In this document: one piece after another, positions 27,859 to 36,212 of the stretch
Numbering within the stretch: position 1 is the stretch's first letter
How the letters are laid out: each line of letters opens with the position of its first letter
Assembly (NCBI GenBank): GCA_001580565.1
Contig: LRBF01000251.1
Span: forward strand, 1-62,302
DNA: 62,302 bases
Direction of reading: 5' to 3'
DNA from: Caballeronia megalochromosomata
GTDB taxonomy: Bacteria; Pseudomonadota; Gammaproteobacteria; Burkholderiales; Burkholderiaceae
Program-made: the position numbers and the translations under genes
Notes under the pieces: generated by a model
Database searches by the model: none
What the model saw: only the letters and a program-made list of their open reading frames with translations
Told to the model about the DNA's origin: nothing

Positions 27859-28446
27859 TTATTTCGGCTCCCTGGGCACGCGCCCCATCAAGAAGAATTC
27901 ATCGTTGGGCCGCATCGAAATCACGTTCGCCATGCGGTTCGACAAGCCGAAGAACGCCGTGATCGCGGCGATGTCCCACGCATCTTCATCGCTGAAACCA
28001 TGTGCGTGCAGGGCTGCGAAATCGGCATCGTCCACCGTGCCCGACGCGCGACACACCTTCAATGCGAAATCGAGCATGGCCTTCTGACGCGGCGTGATAT
28101 CCGCCTTACGATGATTCACCGCCACCTGATCCGCGACGAGCGTGTTCTTTTCGTAGATCCGCAAAATCGCCCCATGCGCGACGACGCAATAGAGGCAGTC
28201 GTTCACCGCGCTCGTCGCGACGACGATCATCTCGCGCTCGCCCTTGGTGAGGCCGCCGTCCTTCAGCATCAGTGCATCGTGATAGGCGAAGAACGCGCGG
28301 AACTCATCGGGCCGATGCGCGAGCGTCAGAAACACGTTCGGCACGAAGCCCGCTTTTTCTTGCACGTCGAGAATGCGCGCGCGGATATCGTCGGGCCAGT
28401 CTTGCGGATCAGGAACGGGATAGCGGCTGATGGGCATGGGCGTCAT
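27859..28446 (-). CDS. Peroxidase-related AhpD/carboxymuconolactone decarboxylase-like protein
   Basis: A 195-residue AhpD-like protein. The redox motif CLYCVVAHG gives Cys84, Cys87 and His91, the CxxC...H centre used by alkylhydroperoxidase D proteins. The segment VPNVFLTLAHRPDEFRAF is typical of the uncharacterised peroxidase-related subgroup. GAGGA precedes ATG 28446; a second Met lies three codons in. It ends six bases before the LysR start, so the two are probably co-transcribed. It may reduce peroxides, but the physiological substrate is not known. Confidence 0.85.
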   Translation of the reverse strand: MTPMPISRYPVPDPQDWPDDIRARILDVQEKAGFVPNVFLTLAHRPDEFRAFFAYHDALMLKDGGLTKGEREMIVVATSAVNDCLYCVVAHGAILRIYEKNTLVADQVAVNHRKADITPRQKAMLDFALKVCRASGTVDDADFAALHAHGFSDEDAWDIAAITAFFGLSNRMANVISMRPNDEFFLMGRVPREPK

Positions 28447-28493
28447 GACGTCCTCGAGGCGTTGATCGAAGGCCCATTGTAGAGCGAGGAACT

Positions 28494-31103
28494 TCAGCGC
28501 GTGATCGTCAGCGATGACAAAAGCTTCAGCAAACTTTCGACACTGACCGGCTTAACGAAGTGGTAATCGAAGCCTGCCGATTGCGCGCGCAATCGGTCTT
28601 CCGCCTGTCCATACCCGGTGATCGCGATCAGCAAGGGTGTCGTGTCGCCCTTGCGGCGCAGGCGTCGCGCGAGCTCATAGCCGTCGATGTCGGGCAGGCC
28701 GATATCGAGCAGCGCCACATCGGGCTGCAACAGCGGCGCGGCTTCCAGCGCTTCCGCCGACGAATACGCGACACGCGCCACATGTCCCTCCGATTCGCAC
28801 AACATCGCGAGCGAGTCGGCGGCGTCGCGATTATCGTCGACGACAAGAATGCGCAGCGCCGTGCGCGCCTCGCGCATGCTCGTCTCCGAGAGCGCGAGCG
28901 CCGAGTGCCGCTCGTGATGATAGAGGCGCGGCAGGCGCAGGGTCACGGTCGTGCCCAGACCCGGCCCGGGGCTTTGCACGGTGATCGTGCCTTTGTGCAT
29001 CTCGACGAGCTTCTTCACGAGCGACAGTCCGATGCCGAGTCCGCCGTTCGAGCGGTCGAGCGTGCGCTCGCCTTGCGCGAAAAGCTCGAATACTTTCGGC
29101 AGGAGGTCGGCCGAAATGCCGGTGCCCGTATCGGCGATGACAATCGATACCCATTCGTCGTCCGCCTGCACGCTGACAATGATGCGGCCTTGCTCCGGCG
29201 TGTACTTGCTCGCATTGTTGAGCACGTTCACGAGGATCTGCGAGAGCCGCGTCGGGTCGCCGCAGACCCAGGTGGTGGCGTCGGAGACATCGACCTGAAT
29301 ATTCTGGGAACGCGACTCGACCATGCCCGCGATCGCCTCCACCGCGTGATACACCGCCGTGCCGACCAGAATCGGTTCGACCTGCAACGCGATGCGTCCC
29401 TGCGTGATGCGCGAGACTTCGAGCAGGTCGTCGACGATGCGCGTCATGTGCTCCACTTGCCGGCGCATCAGGTCGATCAGCTCACTCAGATGGGCATCGC
29501 CATCCTGATCTTTTTGCAGGAGCGCGATGGCCGTTCGCAACGGCGCAAGCGGATTGCGCAGTTCATGCGCGAGCATCGCGAGGAACTCGTCCTTGCGGCG
29601 TCCCGCTTCGCGCAGCATCAGCTCCATATGCTTGCGCTCGGTGATGTCGATCACGCTGCCGATGATGCGCAGCGGCTCGCCGTCCTTGCTGCGCTGAAGC
29701 AGGGCGCTGCCCTGCATCCATTGTTCGCCGTGCCGGTTGCGCACGCGAAACTCGAAGTGGCCATCGGGGTTTTCGCCTGCCGCGATGCTGCGCACATAGC
29801 GGTCGAGTGTCGCGCTGTCGTCGGGATGCACGCGGGCGAGCGCCGCGTCGTAACCGATCGTTTCAGTGATCTGGCGCTCGCCGCCGGTCTCGAGAAAGAG
29901 CGTCCACGTCGCAAGCTCGATCGATGCGATATGAATGTTCGCGGCCTGCATCGCCACCGTCAGGCGCAAGCTGCGCGCTTCGATCGCGGCCTGCGCTTCA
30001 TAGCGCGGCGTGACGTCGGTCGTCGTGCCGAACCATTCCTGCAGGTTGCCCTTGTCGTCGTAGAGCGGCGCGGCATGCGCCTGCACCATGCGATAAACGC
30101 CGTCGCGCCGGTACATGCGAAAGGTGAGCGTGCGCGCGGCGCCTTCGCGCAATGCTTCGAGCCATGCCTGATGCGTGCGCTCGCGATCGTCTGGATGAAT
30201 GTAGTCGAGCCAGCCCCAGCCGGACAACACCTCCGGCGATGTGCCCGTGAACTGCTCCCATTCGCCGCCCGAAGGACGGATCTCGCCGTTCGCGTCGGCG
30301 GACCAGACGAGCGCGCCCGTCGTCTCCACGAGTGCGCGATAGCGCCGCTCCGAGAGACTCAGGCGTTCCTCGTCGGCGCGTTGCGCGCTGATGTCGAAGC
30401 TCACGCCATACACGCGCGTGAGTACCCCATGACGGTCGAATTCGGGATGCCCGCGCATGCGCAGCCAGCGGCGTTGTCCCTGATCGGCTTCGAGCACGAA
30501 GTCGAATTCGAACGGACCGCCGTCGCGCAATGCTTCGGTCAGCTTGCGTTGAAACGGTTCGCGATACTCGGGCGCGACGCGGTCCCATACTTCCGCAAGA
30601 AGCACCGCTTCGGTGCCGGGGGGAAAAGAGTAGAGCGCGGCGAGTTGCGCGGTCATGCGCACGACGCGCGTCTTCATGTCCCATTCCCACGCGCCCATGC
30701 GCGCGCCGGCGAACGCGGCCTGCAGACGCCGCTCGCTCGCCTCGTACATCTCCCAGGCGTGACGGCACTCGTGAATGTCGATCGCTACGCCGACCGTGTC
30801 GCTGATCTGTCCTTCTTCGTCGCGACGCGCCTGAAGATGCAGGGTGTGCCAGCGGAACGCGCCGTCGTTGCGCAGGAGTCGCACGTCGGCGTTGCGCAGC
30901 AGCGTGCCGTCGCGCATTTGCCGCAGTGCATCGAGAACCGGAGGAATGTCGTCGGGATGGACAAAAGCGTTCCAATGTCGTCCGACGAGGTCCACGAAAG
31001 AAATGCCGAGATAGCGGCACGCCCATGGATTGGCGTATTGGATCACCCCGTCTCGCGCCGCGCGCCATACGAACGATGGCAGAAAATGAGCAGGATCGTG
31101 CAT
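28494..31103 (-). CDS. Soluble hybrid histidine kinase with four PAS domains and receiver
   Basis: An 869-residue hybrid sensor kinase without membrane segments. PAS-like domains occupy about 1-112, 120-240, 250-368 and 372-490, each ending in the PAC-type strand (for example GVAIDIHE, GVSFDISA, GTTTDVTP, GSVIDITE). The dimerisation domain has the phosphorylated His513 in LAHELRNP; the ATPase domain (about 615-725) has the Asn box near 627-637 and the DTGTGIS loop at 658-664; the C-terminal receiver (750-865) has acidic residues VVDD and phospho-acceptor Asp800. It should sense a cytoplasmic or redox signal and pass phosphate to a separate partner, because no output domain follows. No response regulator is encoded nearby. 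Confidence 0.92.
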   Translation of the reverse strand: MHDPAHFLPSFVWRAARDGVIQYANPWACRYLGISFVDLVGRHWNAFVHPDDIPPVLDALRQMRDGTLLRNADVRLLRNDGAFRWHTLHLQARRDEEGQISDTVGVAIDIHECRHAWEMYEASERRLQAAFAGARMGAWEWDMKTRVVRMTAQLAALYSFPPGTEAVLLAEVWDRVAPEYREPFQRKLTEALRDGGPFEFDFVLEADQGQRRWLRMRGHPEFDRHGVLTRVYGVSFDISAQRADEERLSLSERRYRALVETTGALVWSADANGEIRPSGGEWEQFTGTSPEVLSGWGWLDYIHPDDRERTHQAWLEALREGAARTLTFRMYRRDGVYRMVQAHAAPLYDDKGNLQEWFGTTTDVTPRYEAQAAIEARSLRLTVAMQAANIHIASIELATWTLFLETGGERQITETIGYDAALARVHPDDSATLDRYVRSIAAGENPDGHFEFRVRNRHGEQWMQGSALLQRSKDGEPLRIIGSVIDITERKHMELMLREAGRRKDEFLAMLAHELRNPLAPLRTAIALLQKDQDGDAHLSELIDLMRRQVEHMTRIVDDLLEVSRITQGRIALQVEPILVGTAVYHAVEAIAGMVESRSQNIQVDVSDATTWVCGDPTRLSQILVNVLNNASKYTPEQGRIIVSVQADDEWVSIVIADTGTGISADLLPKVFELFAQGERTLDRSNGGLGIGLSLVKKLVEMHKGTITVQSPGPGLGTTVTLRLPRLYHHERHSALALSETSMREARTALRILVVDDNRDAADSLAMLCESEGHVARVAYSSAEALEAAPLLQPDVALLDIGLPDIDGYELARRLRRKGDTTPLLIAITGYGQAEDRLRAQSAGFDYHFVKPVSVESLLKLLSSLTITR

Positions 31104-31266
31104 GGGCGTCTTGCTTCCTTATTCCGGCGAGACGTCGCCGGGCGCGGCATCGAACGCAGCGATAGCTTAGGCATACCATACAACAAAAGCGATCAACCAC
31201 GCCGCGAGAAGCGCATGCGGTTATCATCGCGCAGGCGGGTGATATGTAATTTGTACGTGCTGAAGA

Positions 31267-31295
31267 ACGCGCGATTCCTCTAAGGAATCGCGCGT
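31267..31295 (-). terminator. Strong hairpin terminator after the small acidic gene
   Basis: A 13-bp perfect inverted repeat, ACGCGCGATTCCT (31267-31279) and its complement (31283-31295), with a 3-base loop. On the minus strand it begins 12 bases after the stop of the gene at 31308 and is followed by TTCTTC. It also separates that gene from the kinase promoter region. Confidence 0.7.
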
Positions 31296-31307
31296 GGGTG
31301 TCGAAGA

Positions 31308-31493
31308 CTAGCCCGCTTCGCCGACTTCCTTCGGATCCGGCAGCTTGTCTTCCTTGCCTGCGTCAGGATGCTTCGGCGGTGCGGGTTCGTCCTTCATCGC
31401 GCGTTTCTGTTCATCCGACAGGCGGCGATCCGCCAGATTCGGGTCCTCGGGCGTCTGCTTCGGTGGCGTCGGACGTTCGGCTGGTTCGTTCAT
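31308..31493 (-). CDS. Small hydrophilic Pro/Lys/Glu-rich protein
   Basis: A 61-residue hypothetical protein starting MNEPAERPTPPKQTPEDP and rich in Pro, Asp, Glu and Lys, with almost no hydrophobic residues, so it is probably disordered. An excellent ribosome binding site (AAGGAG) lies eight bases before the Met encoded at 31493, which I take as the start although the frame extends 56 codons upstream. A strong terminator follows. The composition and the signals suggest a real, well-translated single gene; I do not know a function. Such proteins are often stress-related in this group, but that is only a guess. Confidence 0.65.
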   Translation of the reverse strand: MNEPAERPTPPKQTPEDPNLADRRLSDEQKRAMKDEPAPPKHPDAGKEDKLPDPKEVGEAG

Positions 31494-31635
31494 GAACGGC
31501 TCCTTTTCGGCATCATCGTTCGAATGGGAATAGCGGGCGCATGGTGCGTGCCCGGCCTGCATCAGGCATAGCCGATGCTGTCCCGCTTCGCGATGCGCGA
31601 CGAAGGCGCACAGACCGTATCCTTCCTCACCGCTT

Positions 31636-32793
31636 ATGCCCGACAGGAAAAAAACGCTCATCCGCTTCGCTGCCTTTTCCTTATGCGCGACGCTCGTGCC
31701 GCTATGCGGCTTCGCTGCGTCGGTCGCTTCCGCGCCCTATGGCGCGACGCAACAAGGTCAGCCGATCACGCAATACACGCTCTCCAACGCGCGCGGCGTA
31801 ACGATGAACTGCATTACTTACGGCGGCATCGTGACGCGGCTCGACGTGCCGGACCGGCGCGGACGTCGCGCGGATATCGTGCTCGGCTTCGGCTCGCTCA
31901 ACGACTACGAGAAGTACAACGGCAAGATTCACTTCGGCGGTCTCATCGGGCGCTATGCGAACCGCATTGCCGATGGACGGTTCGAACTCGACGGACACAG
32001 TTACAAGCTGCCCGTCAACGAGCCGCCGAACACCTTGCACGGAGGCCCGAACGGCTTCGACGAAAAAGTCTGGACGGTGGTCAGGACGTTTCAGGGCGCG
32101 CAGGGCGCGGGCGTGCAACTGCGCTATGTGAGTCCCGATGGCGAGAACGGCTTTCCGGGCACGCTCACGGTCGACGTCACCTACACGCTCACCGACGACA
32201 ACGAAGTGCGCATTGACTATCGCGCGAAGACCGACAAGCCGACCGTCGTGAATCTCACGAACCACAGCTACTTCAATCTCGCGGGCGAAGGCAGCGGCAG
32301 TGTCGAAGGGCAACTCATCATGATCGCGGGATCGAGCTATACGCCGACGCGCGCCGATTCGATTCCGACCGGCGAGATCACGAGCGTCGAGAACACGCCG
32401 CTGGATTTGCGTGCGCTGACGCCGATCGGCGCGCGGCTGCGCTCGTCGAATCAGCAGATGCGTTACGCGCACGGCTACGATCACAACTGGAAGCTCAACA
32501 AGAACGGGCAGCGCAACGGCGAGCCGGCGTTCGCGGCGCGCGCCTACGATCCGTCGAGCGGACGCGTGCTCGACGTCTACACGACGCAGCCGGGCCTCCA
32601 GTTCTATACGGGCAACGGTCTCGATGGCAGCGCCATCGGCACGTCGGGCACGGCGTACCGGCAAACGGATGGCTTCGCGCTCGAAGCGCAGCATTTCCCG
32701 GATTCGCCGAATCGTCCGGCGTTTCCGTCAACCGAGCTCAAACCCGGCGACGAGTATCACGAAGTCACAGTCTGGAAAATCGGCGTGCGCTAG
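31636..32793 (+). CDS. Exported aldose 1-epimerase (galactose mutarotase family)
   Basis: A 385-residue aldose epimerase, which interconverts alpha and beta anomers of hexoses. Family segments include FGGLIGRYANRIADGRF (about residues 97-113), LTNHSYFNLAGEG containing the catalytic His (about 212-224), and ALEAQHFPDSPNRPAFP with the catalytic Glu near the end. The N-terminus is basic then hydrophobic and ends AAS-VAS-A, a signal peptide, so this copy acts in the periplasm. It stands alone, divergent from the small gene upstream and convergent with the serine hydrolase downstream. Confidence 0.9.
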   Translation: MPDRKKTLIRFAAFSLCATLVPLCGFAASVASAPYGATQQGQPITQYTLSNARGVTMNCITYGGIVTRLDVPDRRGRRADIVLGFGSLNDYEKYNGKIHFGGLIGRYANRIADGRFELDGHSYKLPVNEPPNTLHGGPNGFDEKVWTVVRTFQGAQGAGVQLRYVSPDGENGFPGTLTVDVTYTLTDDNEVRIDYRAKTDKPTVVNLTNHSYFNLAGEGSGSVEGQLIMIAGSSYTPTRADSIPTGEITSVENTPLDLRALTPIGARLRSSNQQMRYAHGYDHNWKLNKNGQRNGEPAFAARAYDPSSGRVLDVYTTQPGLQFYTGNGLDGSAIGTSGTAYRQTDGFALEAQHFPDSPNRPAFPSTELKPGDEYHEVTVWKIGVR

Positions 32794-32830
32794 GGTCACG
32801 GCCACTTGCACAGCAAGCGTAGGGTCATGA

Positions 32831-33997
32831 TCAGGTCTCGGGTGCGTCGTTGAACGCGGCCGCCGTGCCGGGCACGCCCTGCGTCTTGTTGCTGCGTTCG
32901 AGTTCGGCCTTCAGCGCGTCGGTCCTTGCGGCCGACCCGACCGGGCGCGCGGCCGGCGTCAACGCGGGCAGAATGAAGTCGTTCACCATGCGGCGGTATT
33001 GATTGAGATACGTGGCATCGCGCAATCCGCCATCGGTCGGCAGAAGGCTCGTCATCACGACGACTGCATGCTGCTTCGGCAGCACCGTGATGAATTGCCC
33101 CTTGAAGCCCATCGCGCCGAATTCGGTCTGGCCTTGCTCGACGACATGCTGAATCCAGCAGTAGTAACCGTAATCGGCGGCGGCGGGTGAGGGCGTCGTC
33201 ATCTGTCTGATCCACGATTGCGGCACGACCTGCCTGCCTTGCCAGCGGCCGCCGTCGAGCATCAGCATGCCGATCTTCGCCATGTCGACCGCGCGCAGCC
33301 GCAAGCCCCAGCCGCCCGCGACCGCGCCCGTTTCATCGACGCCGGTCCAGCGGTAATGCGACATGCCGAGCGGCTCGAAGAGCTTCTTCTGTGCGAAGCG
33401 ATCCTCGCGTTCGTGCGCGGCGACGCTCACGGCCATGCCGACGAGCACCGGATTCACGTCGATGTAGTCGAAGTCCGTGCCCGGCGTCTTCGCGGCTTTC
33501 GCCGTCACGGCGACACGCAGGCGATCCGGTGCGCCGTAATAAAGCGGATCGGTGCCTTCGCGCGTCTGATAGCTGAGGCCGCTCGACATAGACATCAGAT
33601 GACGCAGCTCGATGTCCTGCTTGTCGGCGAGTTGCGCGGCGAGATCGGGTCTCGCCTTCGCGATGAGCGGCGCAATCTTCGTCGACGGATTCAGCTTGCC
33701 TTCGCCTTCGAGCACGCCGACGAGCAAGGACGTGATCGTCTTCGTGACCGAATACAGCTCGTAGTTGTTGTCGCGCGTGAGGCCGTCGCCATAACGCTCG
33801 AACACGATCTTGCCGTCCTGCACGATGACGAGACTGCGCACATCCATCTTGTCTGCGCGTATCCATTCCGACATGCGCACGAGGGGCGCCGAATCGACGC
33901 CGACGGACTCGGGCACGACGTTCGGCATATCTTTTTCAGCGGCGTGCGCCGTCATGCAGCACATCGCCGCGCTCAGTGACAACAAACGCAGTTTCAT
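32831..33997 (-). CDS. Exported serine hydrolase (beta-lactamase class C family)
   Basis: A 388-residue serine beta-lactamase-like hydrolase. The nucleophile motif SVTK is at residues 83-86 (ELYSVTKTITSLLVG), the expected SxxK. The signal peptide ends AHA-A, so it is exported. I take ATG 33997, preceded by GAAGGGGC, over the Met five codons earlier. It starts 11 bases after the dihydropyrimidinase stop and is the last gene of that operon. Members of this family include esterases, amidases and D-aminopeptidases as well as beta-lactamases; here an amidase or esterase role in the pathway is more plausible than antibiotic resistance. Confidence 0.85.
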   Translation of the reverse strand: MKLRLLSLSAAMCCMTAHAAEKDMPNVVPESVGVDSAPLVRMSEWIRADKMDVRSLVIVQDGKIVFERYGDGLTRDNNYELYSVTKTITSLLVGVLEGEGKLNPSTKIAPLIAKARPDLAAQLADKQDIELRHLMSMSSGLSYQTREGTDPLYYGAPDRLRVAVTAKAAKTPGTDFDYIDVNPVLVGMAVSVAAHEREDRFAQKKLFEPLGMSHYRWTGVDETGAVAGGWGLRLRAVDMAKIGMLMLDGGRWQGRQVVPQSWIRQMTTPSPAAADYGYYCWIQHVVEQGQTEFGAMGFKGQFITVLPKQHAVVVMTSLLPTDGGLRDATYLNQYRRMVNDFILPALTPAARPVGSAARTDALKAELERSNKTQGVPGTAAAFNDAPET

Positions 33998-34008
33998 CGC
34001 TTGCCCCT

Positions 34009-35415
34009 TCATTCGAGATTGGGTTTGCCCGCGGGCAGGAAGCGTCCGCGTCCGGCTTTCGCGTTCAATAGCCTGCCGTCCTCGACGAGCAGTTCGCCAC
34101 GCGAGAAGCAATGACGCGGCCATCCCGTCACCTCGATGCCTTCATAAGGCGTGTAATCGACCGCGTGATGCAGCGCGTCGTTCGCAATCGTCACGCGCTT
34201 CTCCGGGTCCCACACGACGATGTCCGCATCCGCGCCCACCGCGATCGTGCCTTTCCTCGGATACAGGCCGTACAGCTTCGCGGGCGCGAGCGACGTGAGT
34301 TCGACGAACTGATGCAGCGAGATGCGTCCTTCCTTCACGCCCTTGAACAGCAGCGGCAAGCGCGTTTCGAGTCCGGGAATGCCGTTCGGGATGTGATCGA
34401 ACGACACTTCCTCGCCACCCGGCTTCTTGCCTTGCGGATCGTCGTAGGAGAAGGGCGCGTGATCGGACGAGACAAGCGAGAACACACCCTGGCGCAATGC
34501 TTTCCACACCGCATTCTGATTCGCGGGATCGCGCGGCGGCGGACTGCATACGCATTTCGCACCTTCATATTCGCCGTGACCGAGATCGTCGGCGGTCAAG
34601 TACAGGTATTGCGGGCACGTCTCCGCGAGAATCGGCAGTCCGCGCGACTGGCCCCAGCGAATCTGCTCGATCGCATCCGCGCCCGATACATGCACGATCA
34701 GAATCGGCACGTCGACGAGTTCCGCGAACGCAATCGCACGATGCGTCGCCTCGCGCTCGACGACCGCAGGACGCGCGAGTGCATGGGCGTGCGGCGCATG
34801 CAGGCCTTTGCCTAACAAACGTTCGGTGAGCCAGCCGATGCAGTCCGAATTCTCCGCATGCACCATCACGAGCGCGCCGTGCTCGCGCGCGACCGTGAGC
34901 ACGTCGAGCATCTGACGGTCGTTGAGCTTGAGATCGTCGTACGTCATGTAGACCTTGAACGACGTATAGCCGTTTCTGATCAGGCGCGGCAACTCTTCCG
35001 CGAGCACGTGCGGCGTCGGATCGGCGACGATCAGATGAAAGCCGTAGTCGATCAGCGCGCGCCCTTCCGCGCGGCTGTGATAGTCGTCGACGGCCGCTTG
35101 CAGCGACTGTCCCTTCGCCTGCGCGGCGAACGGAATCACCGTGGTCGTGCCGCCGCATAGCGCGGAGCGCGTGCCGCTGAGAAAGTCGTCGGCCATGCGC
35201 AGGCCGTCGGGCATCGGCTGATCGAGATGACAGTGGCCGTCCACACCGCCCGGCAACACCAGCATCCCGCTCGCGTCGAGTTCGCGCGGCGCGTCGGGCA
35301 GGCCTAGCCCGAGCATCGCCACGCGGCCGTCGCGAATGCCGATGTCGCACGAAAACCGGTCCGACGCGGTGACGACGTCGGCGTGACGGATCACGAAATC
35401 GAGTTCGTTCGACAT
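34009..35415 (-). CDS. Dihydropyrimidinase / D-hydantoinase
   Basis: A 468-residue cyclic amidohydrolase. Metal ligands are seen as DGHCHLDQP (His61, His63), the carboxylated Lys154 in TSFKVYMTYD, VMVHAEN, PILIVHVSG and SSDHAPFSYDD. These match dihydropyrimidinase/hydantoinase, which opens cyclic ureides (dihydropyrimidines, hydantoins) to N-carbamoyl amino acids. It is preceded by AAGGAGA; the start is the Met at 35415, not the 30-codon extension. It lies 11 bases after the arylmalonate-decarboxylase-like gene. No carbamoylase is next to it, which leaves the pathway open. Confidence 0.88.
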   Translation of the reverse strand: MSNELDFVIRHADVVTASDRFSCDIGIRDGRVAMLGLGLPDAPRELDASGMLVLPGGVDGHCHLDQPMPDGLRMADDFLSGTRSALCGGTTTVIPFAAQAKGQSLQAAVDDYHSRAEGRALIDYGFHLIVADPTPHVLAEELPRLIRNGYTSFKVYMTYDDLKLNDRQMLDVLTVAREHGALVMVHAENSDCIGWLTERLLGKGLHAPHAHALARPAVVEREATHRAIAFAELVDVPILIVHVSGADAIEQIRWGQSRGLPILAETCPQYLYLTADDLGHGEYEGAKCVCSPPPRDPANQNAVWKALRQGVFSLVSSDHAPFSYDDPQGKKPGGEEVSFDHIPNGIPGLETRLPLLFKGVKEGRISLHQFVELTSLAPAKLYGLYPRKGTIAVGADADIVVWDPEKRVTIANDALHHAVDYTPYEGIEVTGWPRHCFSRGELLVEDGRLLNAKAGRGRFLPAGKPNLE

Positions 35416-35426
35416 CGCCTGTCTCC

Positions 35427-36158
35427 TTAGATGACTTCGCTGAAGAGACGTCCCCAGCCCTTGACGCTGCGCGTGTCGTAATCGGCGAGCTGCAGCGATT
35501 TCCACACGACGGTCGTGATCGTGTCGTAGATCGGGATGCCCGTTTCTTCTTCGAGTTCGGGCACGAGATGCGCGGCGTTCAGGTTGGTGCAGAAGATCGA
35601 GATCGCGCGCGGCTTGTCCTTCGCCACTTCGCGCACCATGCGACGGATTTCATCGGGCTGAACTTCCGAGAACGAGAAGTTGACCTTCAGGTTCAGATGC
35701 CGCTCGGCGATGCAGTTAAGACCCACGCTCCGATAATTCGCGATGATCTTCTCCTGCACGTCGTCGAGATAGGGCGTGACGAGACCGAGTTCGTGCGCCT
35801 CGGTCTTCTTCAGGATTTCGTTCAATGCGAGAACGGATGTCGTCGCGGGAATGCCCGTCGCTTCCGTGATGCGCCGGCACAGACGCTCGTCGGCTTCGAA
35901 ACCGAGCCAGCCCGAGGACGTGCCGTTCCACGCGATCACGTCCACTTTCGCATCGGCGAGCAGTTGGGCGGCCTGCAGGATCTTCGAATCGTCGAACTGG
36001 CCGAGCGCCTGATCGGAGAGCGAGATCTCCGTCACCGGAAAGCGCGCGAAATGCGCGGAGACGCCGGGCAGGTTCGAAACCATCGCGCTCGTCAGCGGTT
36101 CGAGCGACGTGTTGGACGAGGGCGTGAGCATGCCGAGCAAGGTGCGTTTTTTCATCAT
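35427..36158 (-). CDS. Asp/Glu racemase superfamily protein, arylmalonate-decarboxylase-like
   Basis: A 243-residue member of the Asp/Glu/hydantoin racemase and maleate isomerase superfamily. Racemases and maleate isomerase use two Cys residues. Here the first position reads WNGTSSG (Gly79-Thr80-Ser81) with no Cys, and the second Cys is present as Cys190 in SIFCTNLNA. A single C-terminal Cys with a Gly-Thr-Ser oxyanion loop is the arrangement of arylmalonate decarboxylase, and TPYLDDVQEKI and the ending GWGRLF also align with that enzyme. It therefore more likely decarboxylates or isomerises a substituted dicarboxylate than racemises. It lies between an MFS carrier and a dihydropyrimidinase on one strand. 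Confidence 0.75.
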   Translation of the reverse strand: MMKKRTLLGMLTPSSNTSLEPLTSAMVSNLPGVSAHFARFPVTEISLSDQALGQFDDSKILQAAQLLADAKVDVIAWNGTSSGWLGFEADERLCRRITEATGIPATTSVLALNEILKKTEAHELGLVTPYLDDVQEKIIANYRSVGLNCIAERHLNLKVNFSFSEVQPDEIRRMVREVAKDKPRAISIFCTNLNAAHLVPELEEETGIPIYDTITTVVWKSLQLADYDTRSVKGWGRLFSEVI

Positions 36159-36212
36159 GATGTCTCTTGTGTGAATTGAGCGAAGCGTTGCTGCGTGAAC
36201 TTTCGATCCCTT

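Noticed and set aside
28560..31283. Plus-strand open frame of 907 codons
   Set aside because: It is antisense to the hybrid histidine kinase, which has all its conserved motifs in the other strand. The composition is that of a shadow frame.
32831..33997. True antibiotic beta-lactamase
   Set aside because: It has the SxxK nucleophile, but it ends a catabolic operon and the family is mostly esterases and amidases; resistance is not supported.
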